The notes under the pieces: model-generated
Told to the model about the DNA's origin: nothing
Databases searched by the model: none
What the model saw: the letters and a program-made list of their open reading frames with translations, nothing else
From: DASPJQ01 sp035299065
Lineage (GTDB): Bacteria > Bacteroidota > Bacteroidia > Flavobacteriales_D > UBA2798
Length of the DNA: 64,000 nt
Assembly: GCA_035299065.1 (NCBI GenBank)
Contig: DATGXI010000152.1
Coordinates: 19,280-83,279, forward strand
Direction: 5' to 3'
Program-made: the position numbers and the translations under genes
Shown here: one piece after another, positions 28,390 through 36,993 of the stretch
How positions within the stretch are numbered: the stretch's first letter is position 1
Layout: the number at the start of each line of letters is the position of its first letter

Positions 28390-29311
28390 ACGCGTTTGCA
28401 TAGCATTTTTATTTTGCTTCCAGTTCATGCTGGGTGCACACGTTTTTGCGCAAGACGGTAAGTTAAAACAACTTGACCGCAAAAAATGGAACGAATTGGT
28501 GGGTGAGATAAAGAAAAAACGGTATGATCCAAAACAACAGGAATACAGCTCTGAAGAAATTGAGTTCAGCGATGAAAATGGGGAGTATTCTGAATACGGT
28601 GAAAAAAAAGAATACAACAGCGGCACTGGTGATGGGGGAATTTACGGTTCATCAAACGATGACGAAAAATTCTTTGACAAAACCAACGACAGGCAACCTG
28701 CAGGCACCAACGAAGATTTGAGCCCAAAATACGATGATCCTGAAAAGGAAGGTTCATCCAGCGAATATTCTGACAATCCGGATAACTACGAGCCTGTTAA
28801 TTACAACCGCGACCCAGTTACTCCAACCACCACACCGAGTTCAGGAAGTTCAGCAGCCGGTGGGGGAAGCGCAACCTGGCTTATTATTATTTTGATTGCT
28901 GTGCTTGTAGGGGCGGTTGTATACATGATACTTGTTTCATTTAAGGATGGCAATAAAAAAGTTGCTGTACCCGAATCGGTTCTTGAAAAAATCGAGAACA
29001 TGACCATTACCAAGTCAGAACTTGAACTTGCACTTGAAGCTGCACTAAAAGACAAAAATTACCGCGAAGCAGTGCGCATTTATTTTATTGCCGTGATAAA
29101 AGAGATGAAAGACCACAGTTGGATACGATGGGAAAAGAAAAAAACAAATTACCATTACATCAATGAAATATCAGGACGCCCTCAACAACCCGATTTTGTA
29201 ACAGCAACCCGTGCATTTGAAATTGTGTGGTATGGAAATCGATCCATGGCAGAAGGCGACTACAACCAGGTTGAGCCATTGTTTAAACGTTTACTAACTT
29301 CAATCCACTAA
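28382..29311 (+). CDS. DUF4129 domain membrane protein
   Basis: I choose the ATG at 28382 because it starts a signal peptide (MNKRVCIAFLFCFQF, cleavage near VFAQ); an upstream ATG at 28367 adds five residues. A low-complexity acidic, Ser/Tyr-rich region (about 40-160) precedes one transmembrane helix (about 165-187, TWLIIILIAVLVGAVVY). The DUF4129 domain follows (about 205-309), with RIYFIAVIKEMKDHSWIRW and AFEIVWYGNRSM. DUF4129 is often found next to MoxR/DUF58 and transglutaminase-like genes. It overlaps the SpoIIM-like gene by 8 bases. Confidence 0.85.
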   Translation: MNKRVCIAFLFCFQFMLGAHVFAQDGKLKQLDRKKWNELVGEIKKKRYDPKQQEYSSEEIEFSDENGEYSEYGEKKEYNSGTGDGGIYGSSNDDEKFFDKTNDRQPAGTNEDLSPKYDDPEKEGSSSEYSDNPDNYEPVNYNRDPVTPTTTPSSGSSAAGGGSATWLIIILIAVLVGAVVYMILVSFKDGNKKVAVPESVLEKIENMTITKSELELALEAALKDKNYREAVRIYFIAVIKEMKDHSWIRWEKKKTNYHYINEISGRPQQPDFVTATRAFEIVWYGNRSMAEGDYNQVEPLFKRLLTSIH

Positions 29312-29319
29312 CCGCTTTT

Positions 29320-30636
29320 TTGAAAAACAGGCTCACAATATTTATTGCAATTGGTTTGGTTTGCGCCATTGTACTGGCATTGTTGTATTATTCATTTACT
29401 CCTGAAGATCCGAAGCTTGTTAAAGAAGATACAAAGAAGAAAAAAATTGAACGCAAGCAAAATGACTGGGACAACACCAAAACCGATCATCAGAGCCTTG
29501 ATCCCTATGGCTATTTTATTTTTTATCACCTGTTAAAAAACCAGCATGCTGATTTCCGAACCCTGCGTTTTAATTCACAATACAAAAGCCTTGACACCAT
29601 CAATGTACGCAAACGGCTTTATGTTTTTGTAGGTGCCAAATTCAAAACACACGAAAAACGCGTTGACAAAGTACTTGATTTTGTAAACAGGGGTAATGAC
29701 GCGCTGATTTGTGCCGATCTTTTCCCCGACCAGGTCAAAAAAATAATTGAAGACCATTACAACGTTAAAACCTCTGTGTTTACCAACATTGATGTAAATT
29801 TTACCGATAGCGCTTTGCGTGTGCCTTCCTATTTCAAAATACGTTTTGTATATAAACGCAAAACAAAAGAGCGTTTCTGGACTTCTTTTGAGCGAACAAG
29901 CAATTATTATTCACTGGACACAACCAACCAAACGCCAGCAGAAGTGACGGTATACGAAACCAATGTCAAAACCTTTAATCCCGTTTACATATCCATTCCT
30001 TATGGGAAAGGACATTTATACCTTAGCTCACTCCCCTACAGCTTAACCAATATTGCGCTAAACTATGAATCAGGAATTCGTCATGCCGAACGCATTATTG
30101 CCTGCCTGCCTCAGGATAAACCAATTATTTACGATACGTACATCAATAAGCATCCACAGGATTTAGAAGAACCGGGCGATCCAAGCAGGCGCAGCAGCCC
30201 GCTTGAATTTATTTTGGCTAATAAACCATTGCGCTGGGCGTATTACATTATACTTTTTGGTCTTGTACTTTATATCCTGTTTAAATCCAAACGCAGGCAA
30301 CGCATCATTCCAGCGCACGAAGAAGTGGAAAACAACAGCGTTGAATTTGCCGACACCATGAGCAAATTGTACCTGCAATATGGCCAACACAAGTATATTG
30401 TATTTCAACAGGAAAGAAATCTTTTAAATTATATCCGCAATAAGTATTATATTAAGACCATGAAAGTGGACGATGAATACATTGAGCGCGTTGCCATTAA
30501 ATCAGGCATTGATAAAGCCAGGTTAACCAACCTGTTCAATCGTTTTGCCGGTATTAAACGTGACAACTTCGCATCGTCAAATGATGTGGTACAGATTTAT
30601 GCTGAAATAGAACATTTTTATAAAAACTGCAAATAG
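29320..30636 (+). CDS. DUF4350 domain membrane protein
   Basis: 438 residues from a TTG start. The first transmembrane helix is at about 4-23 (LTIFIAIGLVCAIVLALLYY). An extracytoplasmic DUF4350 domain follows (about 50-290; DHQSLDPYGYFIFYHLL, LSSLPYSLTNIALN), then a second helix at about 305-322 (YYIILFGLVLYILFKS) and a cytoplasmic helical tail to 438. DUF4350 is known mainly from its fixed partnership with DUF4129 and MoxR; its activity is unknown. It lies 8 bases after the DUF4129 gene and 6 before moxR. Confidence 0.83.
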   Translation: MKNRLTIFIAIGLVCAIVLALLYYSFTPEDPKLVKEDTKKKKIERKQNDWDNTKTDHQSLDPYGYFIFYHLLKNQHADFRTLRFNSQYKSLDTINVRKRLYVFVGAKFKTHEKRVDKVLDFVNRGNDALICADLFPDQVKKIIEDHYNVKTSVFTNIDVNFTDSALRVPSYFKIRFVYKRKTKERFWTSFERTSNYYSLDTTNQTPAEVTVYETNVKTFNPVYISIPYGKGHLYLSSLPYSLTNIALNYESGIRHAERIIACLPQDKPIIYDTYINKHPQDLEEPGDPSRRSSPLEFILANKPLRWAYYIILFGLVLYILFKSKRRQRIIPAHEEVENNSVEFADTMSKLYLQYGQHKYIVFQQERNLLNYIRNKYYIKTMKVDDEYIERVAIKSGIDKARLTNLFNRFAGIKRDNFASSNDVVQIYAEIEHFYKNCK

Positions 30637-30642
30637 AATAAA

Positions 30643-31704
30643 ATGGAAAACAACCCGAACAACGACAACCCACTACATCCGGTAAACCCGGTTAATCCCG
30701 AAATACATCAAACCGTAAACACCGGTGACAATGATTTTTTTAACCCTGCCCGTTTGCAGCTTGAAAAAATTACCAATACAGTATACGCGGCAAAAAACCA
30801 AATATCGCGTTACGTGATTGGCCAGCATGAAATGACTGAGCTTTTGCTTATTGGTATTTTAGCCAACGGCCACGTATTGCTTGAAGGTGTTCCGGGAATT
30901 GCAAAAACACTTACCGCAAAAGTTTTGTCTAAAACACTGTCGGCAAATTTTGCACGTATACAGTTTACGCCTGACTTAATGCCCAGCGATGTGATTGGAA
31001 CATCAACCTACAATATGCAAACCGGCAAATTCAACTTTAACAAGGGGCCAATTTTCAGCAATATTATACTTATTGACGAAATTAACCGTGCCCCGGCAAA
31101 AACACAGGCGGCTTTGTTTGAAGTAATGGAAGAAAGACAAATCACTTATGAAGGCACCACGCATCAACTTGATTTCCCATTCCTGGTAATGGCCACGCAA
31201 AACCCGGTTGAGCAGGAAGGAACCTATCGTTTACCGGAAGCGCAGTTGGATCGTTTCCTTTTCCGCATAAAATTACATTATCCAAGCCGCAGTGAAGAAC
31301 AGGAAATCCTAAAGCGATACCAACATGTTATCAAAACTCCAGACTTGAATGACATTGAAAAAGTATTCTCGGTACAACATTTAAAGGAAGTGCAGGACTT
31401 AATTATTAAAGTACATATTAGCGAAGGCATATTAAAATACATTGCCGATATTATTTGCAATACACGCGAACACGGCAAATTATTTTTAGGTGCATCACCA
31501 CGTGCATCGTTGGCGTTATTACGCTCCGCAAAAACACTGGCCGCACTTCGTGGTCGTGATTTTGTTGTGCCTGATGATGTGCAGTTCCTTGCTTTCCACG
31601 TACTGAACCACCGCATTATTTTAACGCCTGAGGCCGAAATGGAAGGCGTAACAACCGAGCAGGTGATCCAGGAAATTATTCAAAAAGTAGAGGTGCCAAG
31701 GTGA
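30643..31704 (+). CDS. MoxR family AAA+ ATPase
   Basis: 353 residues. Walker A is GVPGIAKT near 83, Walker B LIDEINRAPAKTQAALFEVM near 142, and sensor 1 MATQNPVEQEGTYRLPEAQ near 183, followed by DRFLFRI and the helical lid. These are the hallmarks of MoxR ATPases (AAA_3 family), chaperone-like proteins that typically act with von Willebrand A-type partners, here DUF58. The N-terminal 40 residues are Asn/Pro-rich and disordered. Its last 4 bases overlap the GTG start of the DUF58 gene. Confidence 0.94.
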   Translation: MENNPNNDNPLHPVNPVNPEIHQTVNTGDNDFFNPARLQLEKITNTVYAAKNQISRYVIGQHEMTELLLIGILANGHVLLEGVPGIAKTLTAKVLSKTLSANFARIQFTPDLMPSDVIGTSTYNMQTGKFNFNKGPIFSNIILIDEINRAPAKTQAALFEVMEERQITYEGTTHQLDFPFLVMATQNPVEQEGTYRLPEAQLDRFLFRIKLHYPSRSEEQEILKRYQHVIKTPDLNDIEKVFSVQHLKEVQDLIIKVHISEGILKYIADIICNTREHGKLFLGASPRASLALLRSAKTLAALRGRDFVVPDDVQFLAFHVLNHRIILTPEAEMEGVTTEQVIQEIIQKVEVPR

Positions 31705-33035
31705 TAAAGTTTATTAAATCATTTTACATTAAAGACCGTTTTTTTGTGGTAATGGCCGCAACGGTTTTTGTATTTGGTTTTAGCTTTGGCTGGCCATACC
31801 TGTTCCCTATTGCACAATTTATGCTAATAGGAAGCGTGGTGTTGCTGGTTGCCGATATTTTTATTTTATACATGCCAGGCTCAACAGTTATTGCTTCACG
31901 CAGGTTAAACAGGCAACTTTCACTTGGGGATGAAAATCCCGTAACCATTACACTTTTAAACCGCATGCGTATACCGGTTGACGTTGTTGTACACGATGAA
32001 GTTCCGGTTGAATTGCAGTGGCGCAATTTCAAAATGAACGCAAGCCTTGACCAGGGCGAACGCAAACTATTGCAATACACCATTAGGCCCACACAGCGTG
32101 GCGAGTTTCATTTCGGAAAAATAAATTTATTTTGCACCAGTTTTTTGCGTTTTGCAGAGCGAAGAATTGTAGCCGATGAAACATTTGAAGCAGCGGTATA
32201 CCCTTCAATTTTGCAAATGCGCAAATTTGAATTAAAAATTTCCAACCGCGTTACACTAAGCGAAGGCATAAAAAAAATAAGACGCCTTGGCCACAACAAT
32301 GAATTTGAACAAATCAAATTGTACGTAAAGGGCGATGATTACCGAAGCATAAACTGGAAAGCCACAAGTCGCAAGCACGAGCTAATGGTAAACCAGTTCC
32401 AGGATGAAAAATCACAGCAGGTTTACTGCGTAATTGACAAAAGCCGCGTAATGCGCATGGCGTTTAACGGCCTTACACTTCTTGACCACAGCATTAATTC
32501 GGCATTGGTTATTTCAAACACAGCTTTATTAAAGTATGACCGGGCGGGTGTATTGACATTTGCCGACAAAATCGGTAATCACATCCAGGCCGAGCGTTCA
32601 TCAACCCAGTTAAAAAAAATTCTTGAATTGCTTTACAGGCAAAAAACAAAGTTCATGGAATCCAATTATGAACTTCTCAATTACTCCATCAACAAAAACA
32701 TAAAAGGCCGTAGTTTGATATTTTTATATTCAAATTTTGAAAGCCAGTACAGTCTACAACGGGCTTTGCCTGTTTTACGCAAAATCAGCCAGCGCCATTT
32801 GCTGTGCGTTATATTTTTCCATAACACCGCTTTTGATACCATTATTGAAACCAAGGCCGAAAACATAAAAGAAGTTTATTTAAAAACCATTACGCAAAAA
32901 TTTTCGGAAGAGAAAAAACGCATGGTGCAGGAATTAAGGCAGTATGGTATTCAAACCATTTTAACAACGCCTGAAGACCTTTCAATTGATACCATTAACA
33001 AGTACCTTGAACTGAAATCCCGGGGAATGATTTAA
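31701..33035 (+). CDS. DUF58 (vWA-like) membrane protein, MoxR partner
   Basis: 444 residues from a GTG start inside the GTGA overlap with moxR. Two transmembrane helices at about 14-55 precede a beta-sandwich region (DENPVTITLLNRMRIPVDVV). The DUF58 signature lies near 210-228 (GDDYRSINWKATSRKHELM), and the remaining half resembles a von Willebrand A fold (YCVIDKSRVM, SLIFLYSNFES). DUF58 proteins pair with MoxR ATPases, but their substrate is unknown. It is probably the last gene of the core operon; the next ORF follows after 6 bases and may be co-transcribed. Confidence 0.9.
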   Translation: MIKFIKSFYIKDRFFVVMAATVFVFGFSFGWPYLFPIAQFMLIGSVVLLVADIFILYMPGSTVIASRRLNRQLSLGDENPVTITLLNRMRIPVDVVVHDEVPVELQWRNFKMNASLDQGERKLLQYTIRPTQRGEFHFGKINLFCTSFLRFAERRIVADETFEAAVYPSILQMRKFELKISNRVTLSEGIKKIRRLGHNNEFEQIKLYVKGDDYRSINWKATSRKHELMVNQFQDEKSQQVYCVIDKSRVMRMAFNGLTLLDHSINSALVISNTALLKYDRAGVLTFADKIGNHIQAERSSTQLKKILELLYRQKTKFMESNYELLNYSINKNIKGRSLIFLYSNFESQYSLQRALPVLRKISQRHLLCVIFFHNTAFDTIIETKAENIKEVYLKTITQKFSEEKKRMVQELRQYGIQTILTTPEDLSIDTINKYLELKSRGMI

Positions 33036-33041
33036 ACAACA

Positions 33042-33557
33042 ATGATTCGTTTCATAAACATACAACGAATCTTTCAGGCTATTTTTATATTCACATTCCT
33101 TGTTCCGGCAAAACTCCCTGCTCAGGAAAATATACCCTTAAAGAAATCGCTTTATTTTGAATTGGCCGGCAGCGGTGGTTTTTTCTCCCTGAATTATGAA
33201 AAATTCATTTTTAAATCAACGCAACCTCAATTTACTTTCCGTGCCGGTATAAGCATTGCTCCAATTGACAAAAACAACGGCTCTGGTATTGTTTTTCCGG
33301 TTATGGTAAACGCATTGTTTGGCAAAACAGCACATAAACTGGAAGCCGGACTTGGCCAGGGCATTACAATAACAACCAAAGGTCATTTTTTTGCACGTGC
33401 CACAGGTGTTTTTGGTTATCGTTTTCAAAAACCGGGTAAGCATTGTTTTTTCCGTGTTTCGTATACCCCCATTGTGTCTTACCTGGTCGACTTTCAATAC
33501 ACCAACTGGTTTGGGTTAAGTATTGGATATTCATTTCTACAAAAACAAATCAAATGA
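33042..33557 (+). CDS. Small outer-membrane beta-barrel-like protein
   Basis: 171 residues with a signal peptide (cleavage near AKLPAQE) and alternating strands rich in Phe/Tyr (LYFELAGSGGFFSLNYEKF, FTFRAGISIAP, FFRVSYTPIVSYLVD). It ends in a strand with no obvious domain. It looks like a small outer-membrane barrel of unknown function. The gene overlaps the next one by ATGA and starts 6 bases after the DUF58 gene. Confidence 0.65.
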   Translation: MIRFINIQRIFQAIFIFTFLVPAKLPAQENIPLKKSLYFELAGSGGFFSLNYEKFIFKSTQPQFTFRAGISIAPIDKNNGSGIVFPVMVNALFGKTAHKLEAGLGQGITITTKGHFFARATGVFGYRFQKPGKHCFFRVSYTPIVSYLVDFQYTNWFGLSIGYSFLQKQIK

Positions 33558-34318
33558 AAGTTCTTCTGCTTTTCATAGCGTGCATTCTGGCTTTTGTTGC
33601 CTGTAACAAGAAGAAAATTTTTGATGGTCCTGATTTCTATTCCGATGACTTTGAATCGTACAATTCGTTGGAGGAGCTGCTTTCAAATGACGATGTAAAC
33701 TGGTCGTTTACCCAACTCACTTCGCCTGAAAACACAATTAAACCAGATACATCTATTAAACATGGCGGAAATAAATCCATGCGATTCAGTTCCAAAAAAT
33801 CAGACGGAAAATTTGTTTCAAAGTGCAGCATTGCCAAACAAAACATGGCTTTTTGGGAAGGTGAAACCCTGCGCATTACCGCCTGGTACTATTTACAGGG
33901 AACCCAATCGGCACAATGGCTTTTTATAATGGACATGGAAGAGCAGGTGGCCATTGGCGCAGGGCCAGGTATGCGGCTTGCACTGGTTGACAATAAAATT
34001 TGTGTTGAACATAAGTTTTATGAAGACGACCTGTTTCAACCTCAAAATGGCGGCATTGAAATGCCCCGGGACCAATGGGTGGAAATAATTTGGGAAGTAA
34101 AACTGTCGCAAAAAAACAAAGGCGTGGTAAAAGTTTGGCAAAACGGGCAATTGATCATTGATGCTTCCAACACCCGTACATTGCCAAAAGACCTTCTTTA
34201 CTCCCAACAGGGGACAAAAGGCATGGTTAGTAGCATTGAGGTTGGAATTACGGCCAATTCACGCGACAACGACCTTGTAATGTATGTTGACGATGTGTTG
34301 ATTCAAAAAATCAATTAA
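33554..34318 (+). CDS. Lipoprotein with concanavalin-like jelly-roll domain
   Basis: I choose the ATG at 33554, which makes a lipoprotein leader (MKVLLLFIACILAFVAC, Cys17). The mature 238 residues form a jelly roll like polysaccharide-lyase/LamG proteins: HGGNKSMRFSSKKSDG near 75, LRITAWYYLQGTQSAQWLF near 115, PRDQWVEIIWEVKLSQKNKG near 177 and a closing MYVDDVLI strand. This resembles the PL14/PL20-like or heparinase-like fold, but catalytic residues cannot be assigned, so it could be only a carbohydrate-binding lipoprotein. It is coupled to the upstream barrel gene (ATGA), and its stop overlaps the convergent gene by 4 bases. Confidence 0.72.
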   Translation: MKVLLLFIACILAFVACNKKKIFDGPDFYSDDFESYNSLEELLSNDDVNWSFTQLTSPENTIKPDTSIKHGGNKSMRFSSKKSDGKFVSKCSIAKQNMAFWEGETLRITAWYYLQGTQSAQWLFIMDMEEQVAIGAGPGMRLALVDNKICVEHKFYEDDLFQPQNGGIEMPRDQWVEIIWEVKLSQKNKGVVKVWQNGQLIIDASNTRTLPKDLLYSQQGTKGMVSSIEVGITANSRDNDLVMYVDDVLIQKIN

Positions 34319-35019
34319 CGCTCAATTACAATTTTTCGCACGGCCACCTGCCCGTTTTCCAATTTAATTTTGCAACTGTAAATTCCGGGTAATAGTTCAT
34401 TTATATTTATGCAAGCTGTTTGTGAATTCACAGTTTGCATAAATACGCTTTTGCCCTGCATATTGTAAAAAATTAACGTCTCTATTTTCAATGTATGAGA
34501 CACAAAATTTACCGCTGAGTGTGCAGGATTCGGAAAAGTATTTACCGAGGTAAGGCCATTGGTAAAATCAACCATGCCCGATGTTGTTGGGTTCAGGTTA
34601 ATGGTAATGGTATCGGTAAAATAACAGGAGTCGGTTGAAAGCGGTAAAAAATTTGAAACACGTAAAATAAAACTAAACATAAAGTCGGCCGGTATAGGTG
34701 CAGCTACGCTATAAGGTATTGCAGCATCATTTGTTTGCCCATCGTTCCACGATGAGCCAAAAACATTCCATCCGTCCATTCCGCCACTTTCAGTCATACC
34801 TGCGGGCAAAGCCGTTACCGGAACTATTTTCGCCAAAGGATACGCAAAATTTGTTCCGCTGTTGTTTGTTATGGGAATAACTATTAACGTGTCACCGCTA
34901 AAATTTGAAGTGGATGGTATACCGTGGGCAAGCGGCATACTTTGGCAGGTTATATATTGTGCTTTTGCAGAAAATGCAGTGGTAAAAAATACCAGGAGCA
35001 AGGTAAACGTGTGTTTCAT
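34315..35019 (-). CDS. Small secreted protein with T9SS type A sorting domain
   Basis: 234 residues. The signal peptide ends near SAKAQ. The N-terminal beta domain (about 20-150; SGGMDGWNVFGSSWND) is of unknown type. The C-terminal sorting domain (about 160-234) opens with NTFPNPAHSAVNF and ends LLPGIYSCKI...VIER, the type A pattern. It is therefore predicted to be exported by the T9SS and cleaved on the surface. A 9-bp direct repeat lies 46-75 bases upstream. Confidence 0.85.
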   Translation of the reverse strand: MKHTFTLLLVFFTTAFSAKAQYITCQSMPLAHGIPSTSNFSGDTLIVIPITNNSGTNFAYPLAKIVPVTALPAGMTESGGMDGWNVFGSSWNDGQTNDAAIPYSVAAPIPADFMFSFILRVSNFLPLSTDSCYFTDTITINLNPTTSGMVDFTNGLTSVNTFPNPAHSAVNFVSHTLKIETLIFYNMQGKSVFMQTVNSQTACININELLPGIYSCKIKLENGQVAVRKIVIER

Positions 35020-35064
35020 AGTTGTTGGTTTATGGGTTAAATTTACGTGAAAACTGCGGGAGGG

Positions 35065-35094
35065 TTCATGTACAATTCAGCCTGCTTCATGTAC
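35065..35094. promoter_or_regulatory. 9-bp direct repeat 21 bp apart, possible operator
   Basis: TTCATGTAC occurs at 35065-35073 and again at 35086-35094, exactly two DNA turns apart on the same face of the helix. It lies 46-75 bases upstream of the minus-strand start at 35019, a typical activator position. The 9-12-9 layout resembles LytTR-type sites, but the bases do not match a consensus I know. Confidence 0.35.
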
Positions 35095-35193
35095 CACACC
35101 CTTATGTTCCAGCGATTTACCTGTTTTTATTGGATTCCTATTTACCCTAAATGTGGTATAGGCCAGGTCATATAACTGGCTTAATTTTACAGG

Positions 35194-35337
35194 GTGAACA
35201 TCAACCAGCTTAATGAATCAACGTGTACCGGCTGTGCCTTAGCCGAACTTTCTTTTTTATTTAAAAAGAAAAAAAAGTGTTGCAAAAAATTCAAGAAAGG
35301 TAAGCGTTGTAAAAAGTGCCCTGGCAGGAAAGATTAA
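35194..35337 (+). CDS. Cys/Lys-rich 47-residue peptide, unannotated small ORF
   Basis: A GTG-started frame, with a stop 9 bases upstream (TAA at 35182-35184), encodes 47 residues. Near the N-terminus it has CTGCALAELSFLF, then a Lys run, then KKCCKKFKKGKRCKKC and PGRKD at the end. Six cysteines fall into a Cys-x2-Cys pair, a CysCys pair and a second Cys-x2-Cys pair. This is far from random for such a short frame and could bind a metal ion, an Fe-S cluster or nucleic acid. I recall similar KCCKKYKKGK-type peptides in Bacteroidota but cannot confirm it here. No ATG is available in frame and no clear promoter was seen. Confidence 0.5.
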   Translation: MNINQLNESTCTGCALAELSFLFKKKKKCCKKFKKGKRCKKCPGRKD

Positions 35338-35493
35338 TCAATTTCGGGTTTCGAAGTTTCTTATTTCCTTTTTCTGATTTATTATTTTATTTGGATATCT
35401 GGGGCAGTATATAAAACGTAAGCAGTCTTTTTGAGCCAGTAAATCTTAAAGCCAGGAAAAAAAGCAATGATCAATTTTTATTTGAAATCGCTT

Positions 35494-36561
35494 TTACTTC
35501 TCAATAACTAATTTCTGTGTCACCACATTTCCGTTTGAATTAATTCTTACGAAGTACAATCCGCTTTCCATTGAACTGTTCAATGGGACTGAAACGTTAG
35601 TTGAATTCACGTTTGCAGTATACACAACACGTCCAAAGGCATCGCACAGCTGAACTGAGTGAATTATAGATTCGGACTGAATGCTTACGTTGGTATTGGC
35701 CGGGTTCGGATACATGCTAAACGCAGGTTTCACATTTTCATTAACACCAATAAATGTATGCGGGAAGTCTTTATAAATAAATTGGGTGACATCGCCACTG
35801 GTAGTTGAATTCACCTGCAAAACGGGCACATCATGTCCTAAAGCCATATAATGGTACTGTATTTCGGTTGGACGTGGGTTCTCAAATGCAAATCCAAATG
35901 TTTCAATGTAAATTGAATCGGTAATGTCAACGGTGATTTTTAAGCGCAACACATCAAATGTATCAAGTGGTGTAATCACTTTACCCCAACCATCCACTTC
36001 ACCATCTTTCCACATTTTTTGGCGGTACTCACCTACTCCCGGTACGTTTATCACAAATGCCGAATAATTTGAATACGTGTCAGTATAATTCAAAGGTAAA
36101 TTGCATTTCAACTCAATTGGTTGTTTGCGAACCGAGGTTGGAATGCCATTTATATTTGCGCCAAAACCTACATTTTCCCATTCACTTGACTCAACTTTAA
36201 AATAATCGTACACTTCTGAAACGGTCATAATGGTGGTAACATTAAACCCTTGTCCTGATACCGCGTAATCAGCTTTCCAATCTGGATAAATAAAAGCATT
36301 GTTGAAGAAAAACTGGTAGGCAAATGGTGTTGACGAAACCGATACGCATGTATCAAGGTCCTGCCCGGTTGCAACCAGGTAGGAATAATCCCAGGTAAAA
36401 TTGGCACCTGTGGGTGTTGGATCGGTTGACCAGGTGTCAATACAGGTACTTAACCTGAATGTATCGTTTACAACGGGCAAATCAGCATCGGTAATGGTTA
36501 TTTGCGCATTGGTGGTTATAGCTGTACAAAGTAAAATACCCAGTGTAAAATTTTTCATCAT
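35494..36561 (-). CDS. Secreted protein with T9SS type A sorting domain
   Basis: 355 residues. The signal peptide (MMKNFTLGILLCTAITTNAQ) is followed by an all-beta region (about 25-270) with no named domain (TWDYSYLVATGQDLDTCV, GWGKVITPLDTFDVLRLKI). The C-terminal sorting domain (about 275-355; AFSMYPNPANTNVSI ... GLYFVRI ... LVIEK) is type A, so it is predicted to be T9SS cargo. A well-matched promoter lies 17 bases upstream. Confidence 0.85.
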   Translation of the reverse strand: MMKNFTLGILLCTAITTNAQITITDADLPVVNDTFRLSTCIDTWSTDPTPTGANFTWDYSYLVATGQDLDTCVSVSSTPFAYQFFFNNAFIYPDWKADYAVSGQGFNVTTIMTVSEVYDYFKVESSEWENVGFGANINGIPTSVRKQPIELKCNLPLNYTDTYSNYSAFVINVPGVGEYRQKMWKDGEVDGWGKVITPLDTFDVLRLKITVDITDSIYIETFGFAFENPRPTEIQYHYMALGHDVPVLQVNSTTSGDVTQFIYKDFPHTFIGVNENVKPAFSMYPNPANTNVSIQSESIIHSVQLCDAFGRVVYTANVNSTNVSVPLNSSMESGLYFVRINSNGNVVTQKLVIEK

Positions 36562-36577
36562 GTTTTTTTTGAATGAA

Positions 36578-36607
36578 TAAAGATAGGTTATTTTCTGCGT
36601 TTCGCAA
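36578..36607 (-). promoter_or_regulatory. Candidate promoter for the 355-residue T9SS protein
   Basis: On the minus strand: TTG (36607-36605), a 19-base spacer, then TATCTTTA (36585-36578). This fits the Bacteroidota -33/-7 pattern apart from the last base. The leader before the ATG at 36561 would be about 10 bases. Confidence 0.5.
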
Positions 36608-36993
36608 TGCAGTTACAAGTTCATGGATTTCAATTACTTGAGACTATTCATAAACCGCCAAACCAGGTAACATCTTATGAACAACCGGTTTTTATTAAAA
36701 ACTTATTACCTGTTTAATCCCGCTGTTTCAATATAGTATGCATACATACCTTTTCGTTTTTTAATTTTGTTGCGGTAAAAAAGAAACCTTGTTAAGGTCT
36801 ATTCAGTAAAACAAACCAGAACACGATTAAAAACTACACATGGCAAACGTACTGTTTGGAGCTGGGTTTCGCATCGTTTTAAAAAACCCTATAGCTGCTC
36901 CCTCTTTATAACGCTTGTCAACTGTGCGTGCCCGCTGCGCTTAATTGCGCACATAACTGTTAACGATTTATTCATTTTTAAACTTAGTGATGT
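36608..36993. other. Intergenic region, no gene seen
   Basis: About 385 bases between divergent genes. A perfect -7-like box TAATTTTG sits at 36762-36769 without a -33 partner. A 23-codon ATG frame beginning at 36840 has no supporting features. I see no RNA gene or strong hairpin. Confidence 0.5.

Noticed and set aside
35162..35180. Short inverted repeat GCCAG/CTGGC before the Cys-rich ORF
   Set aside because: A 5-bp stem with a 9-base loop is easily found by chance and has no T-tract; not reported as a feature.
36840..36912. ATG frame of about 23 codons in the intergenic region
   Set aside because: Too short, no paired promoter, no motif; unlike the Cys-rich frame at 35194 it has nothing to support it.
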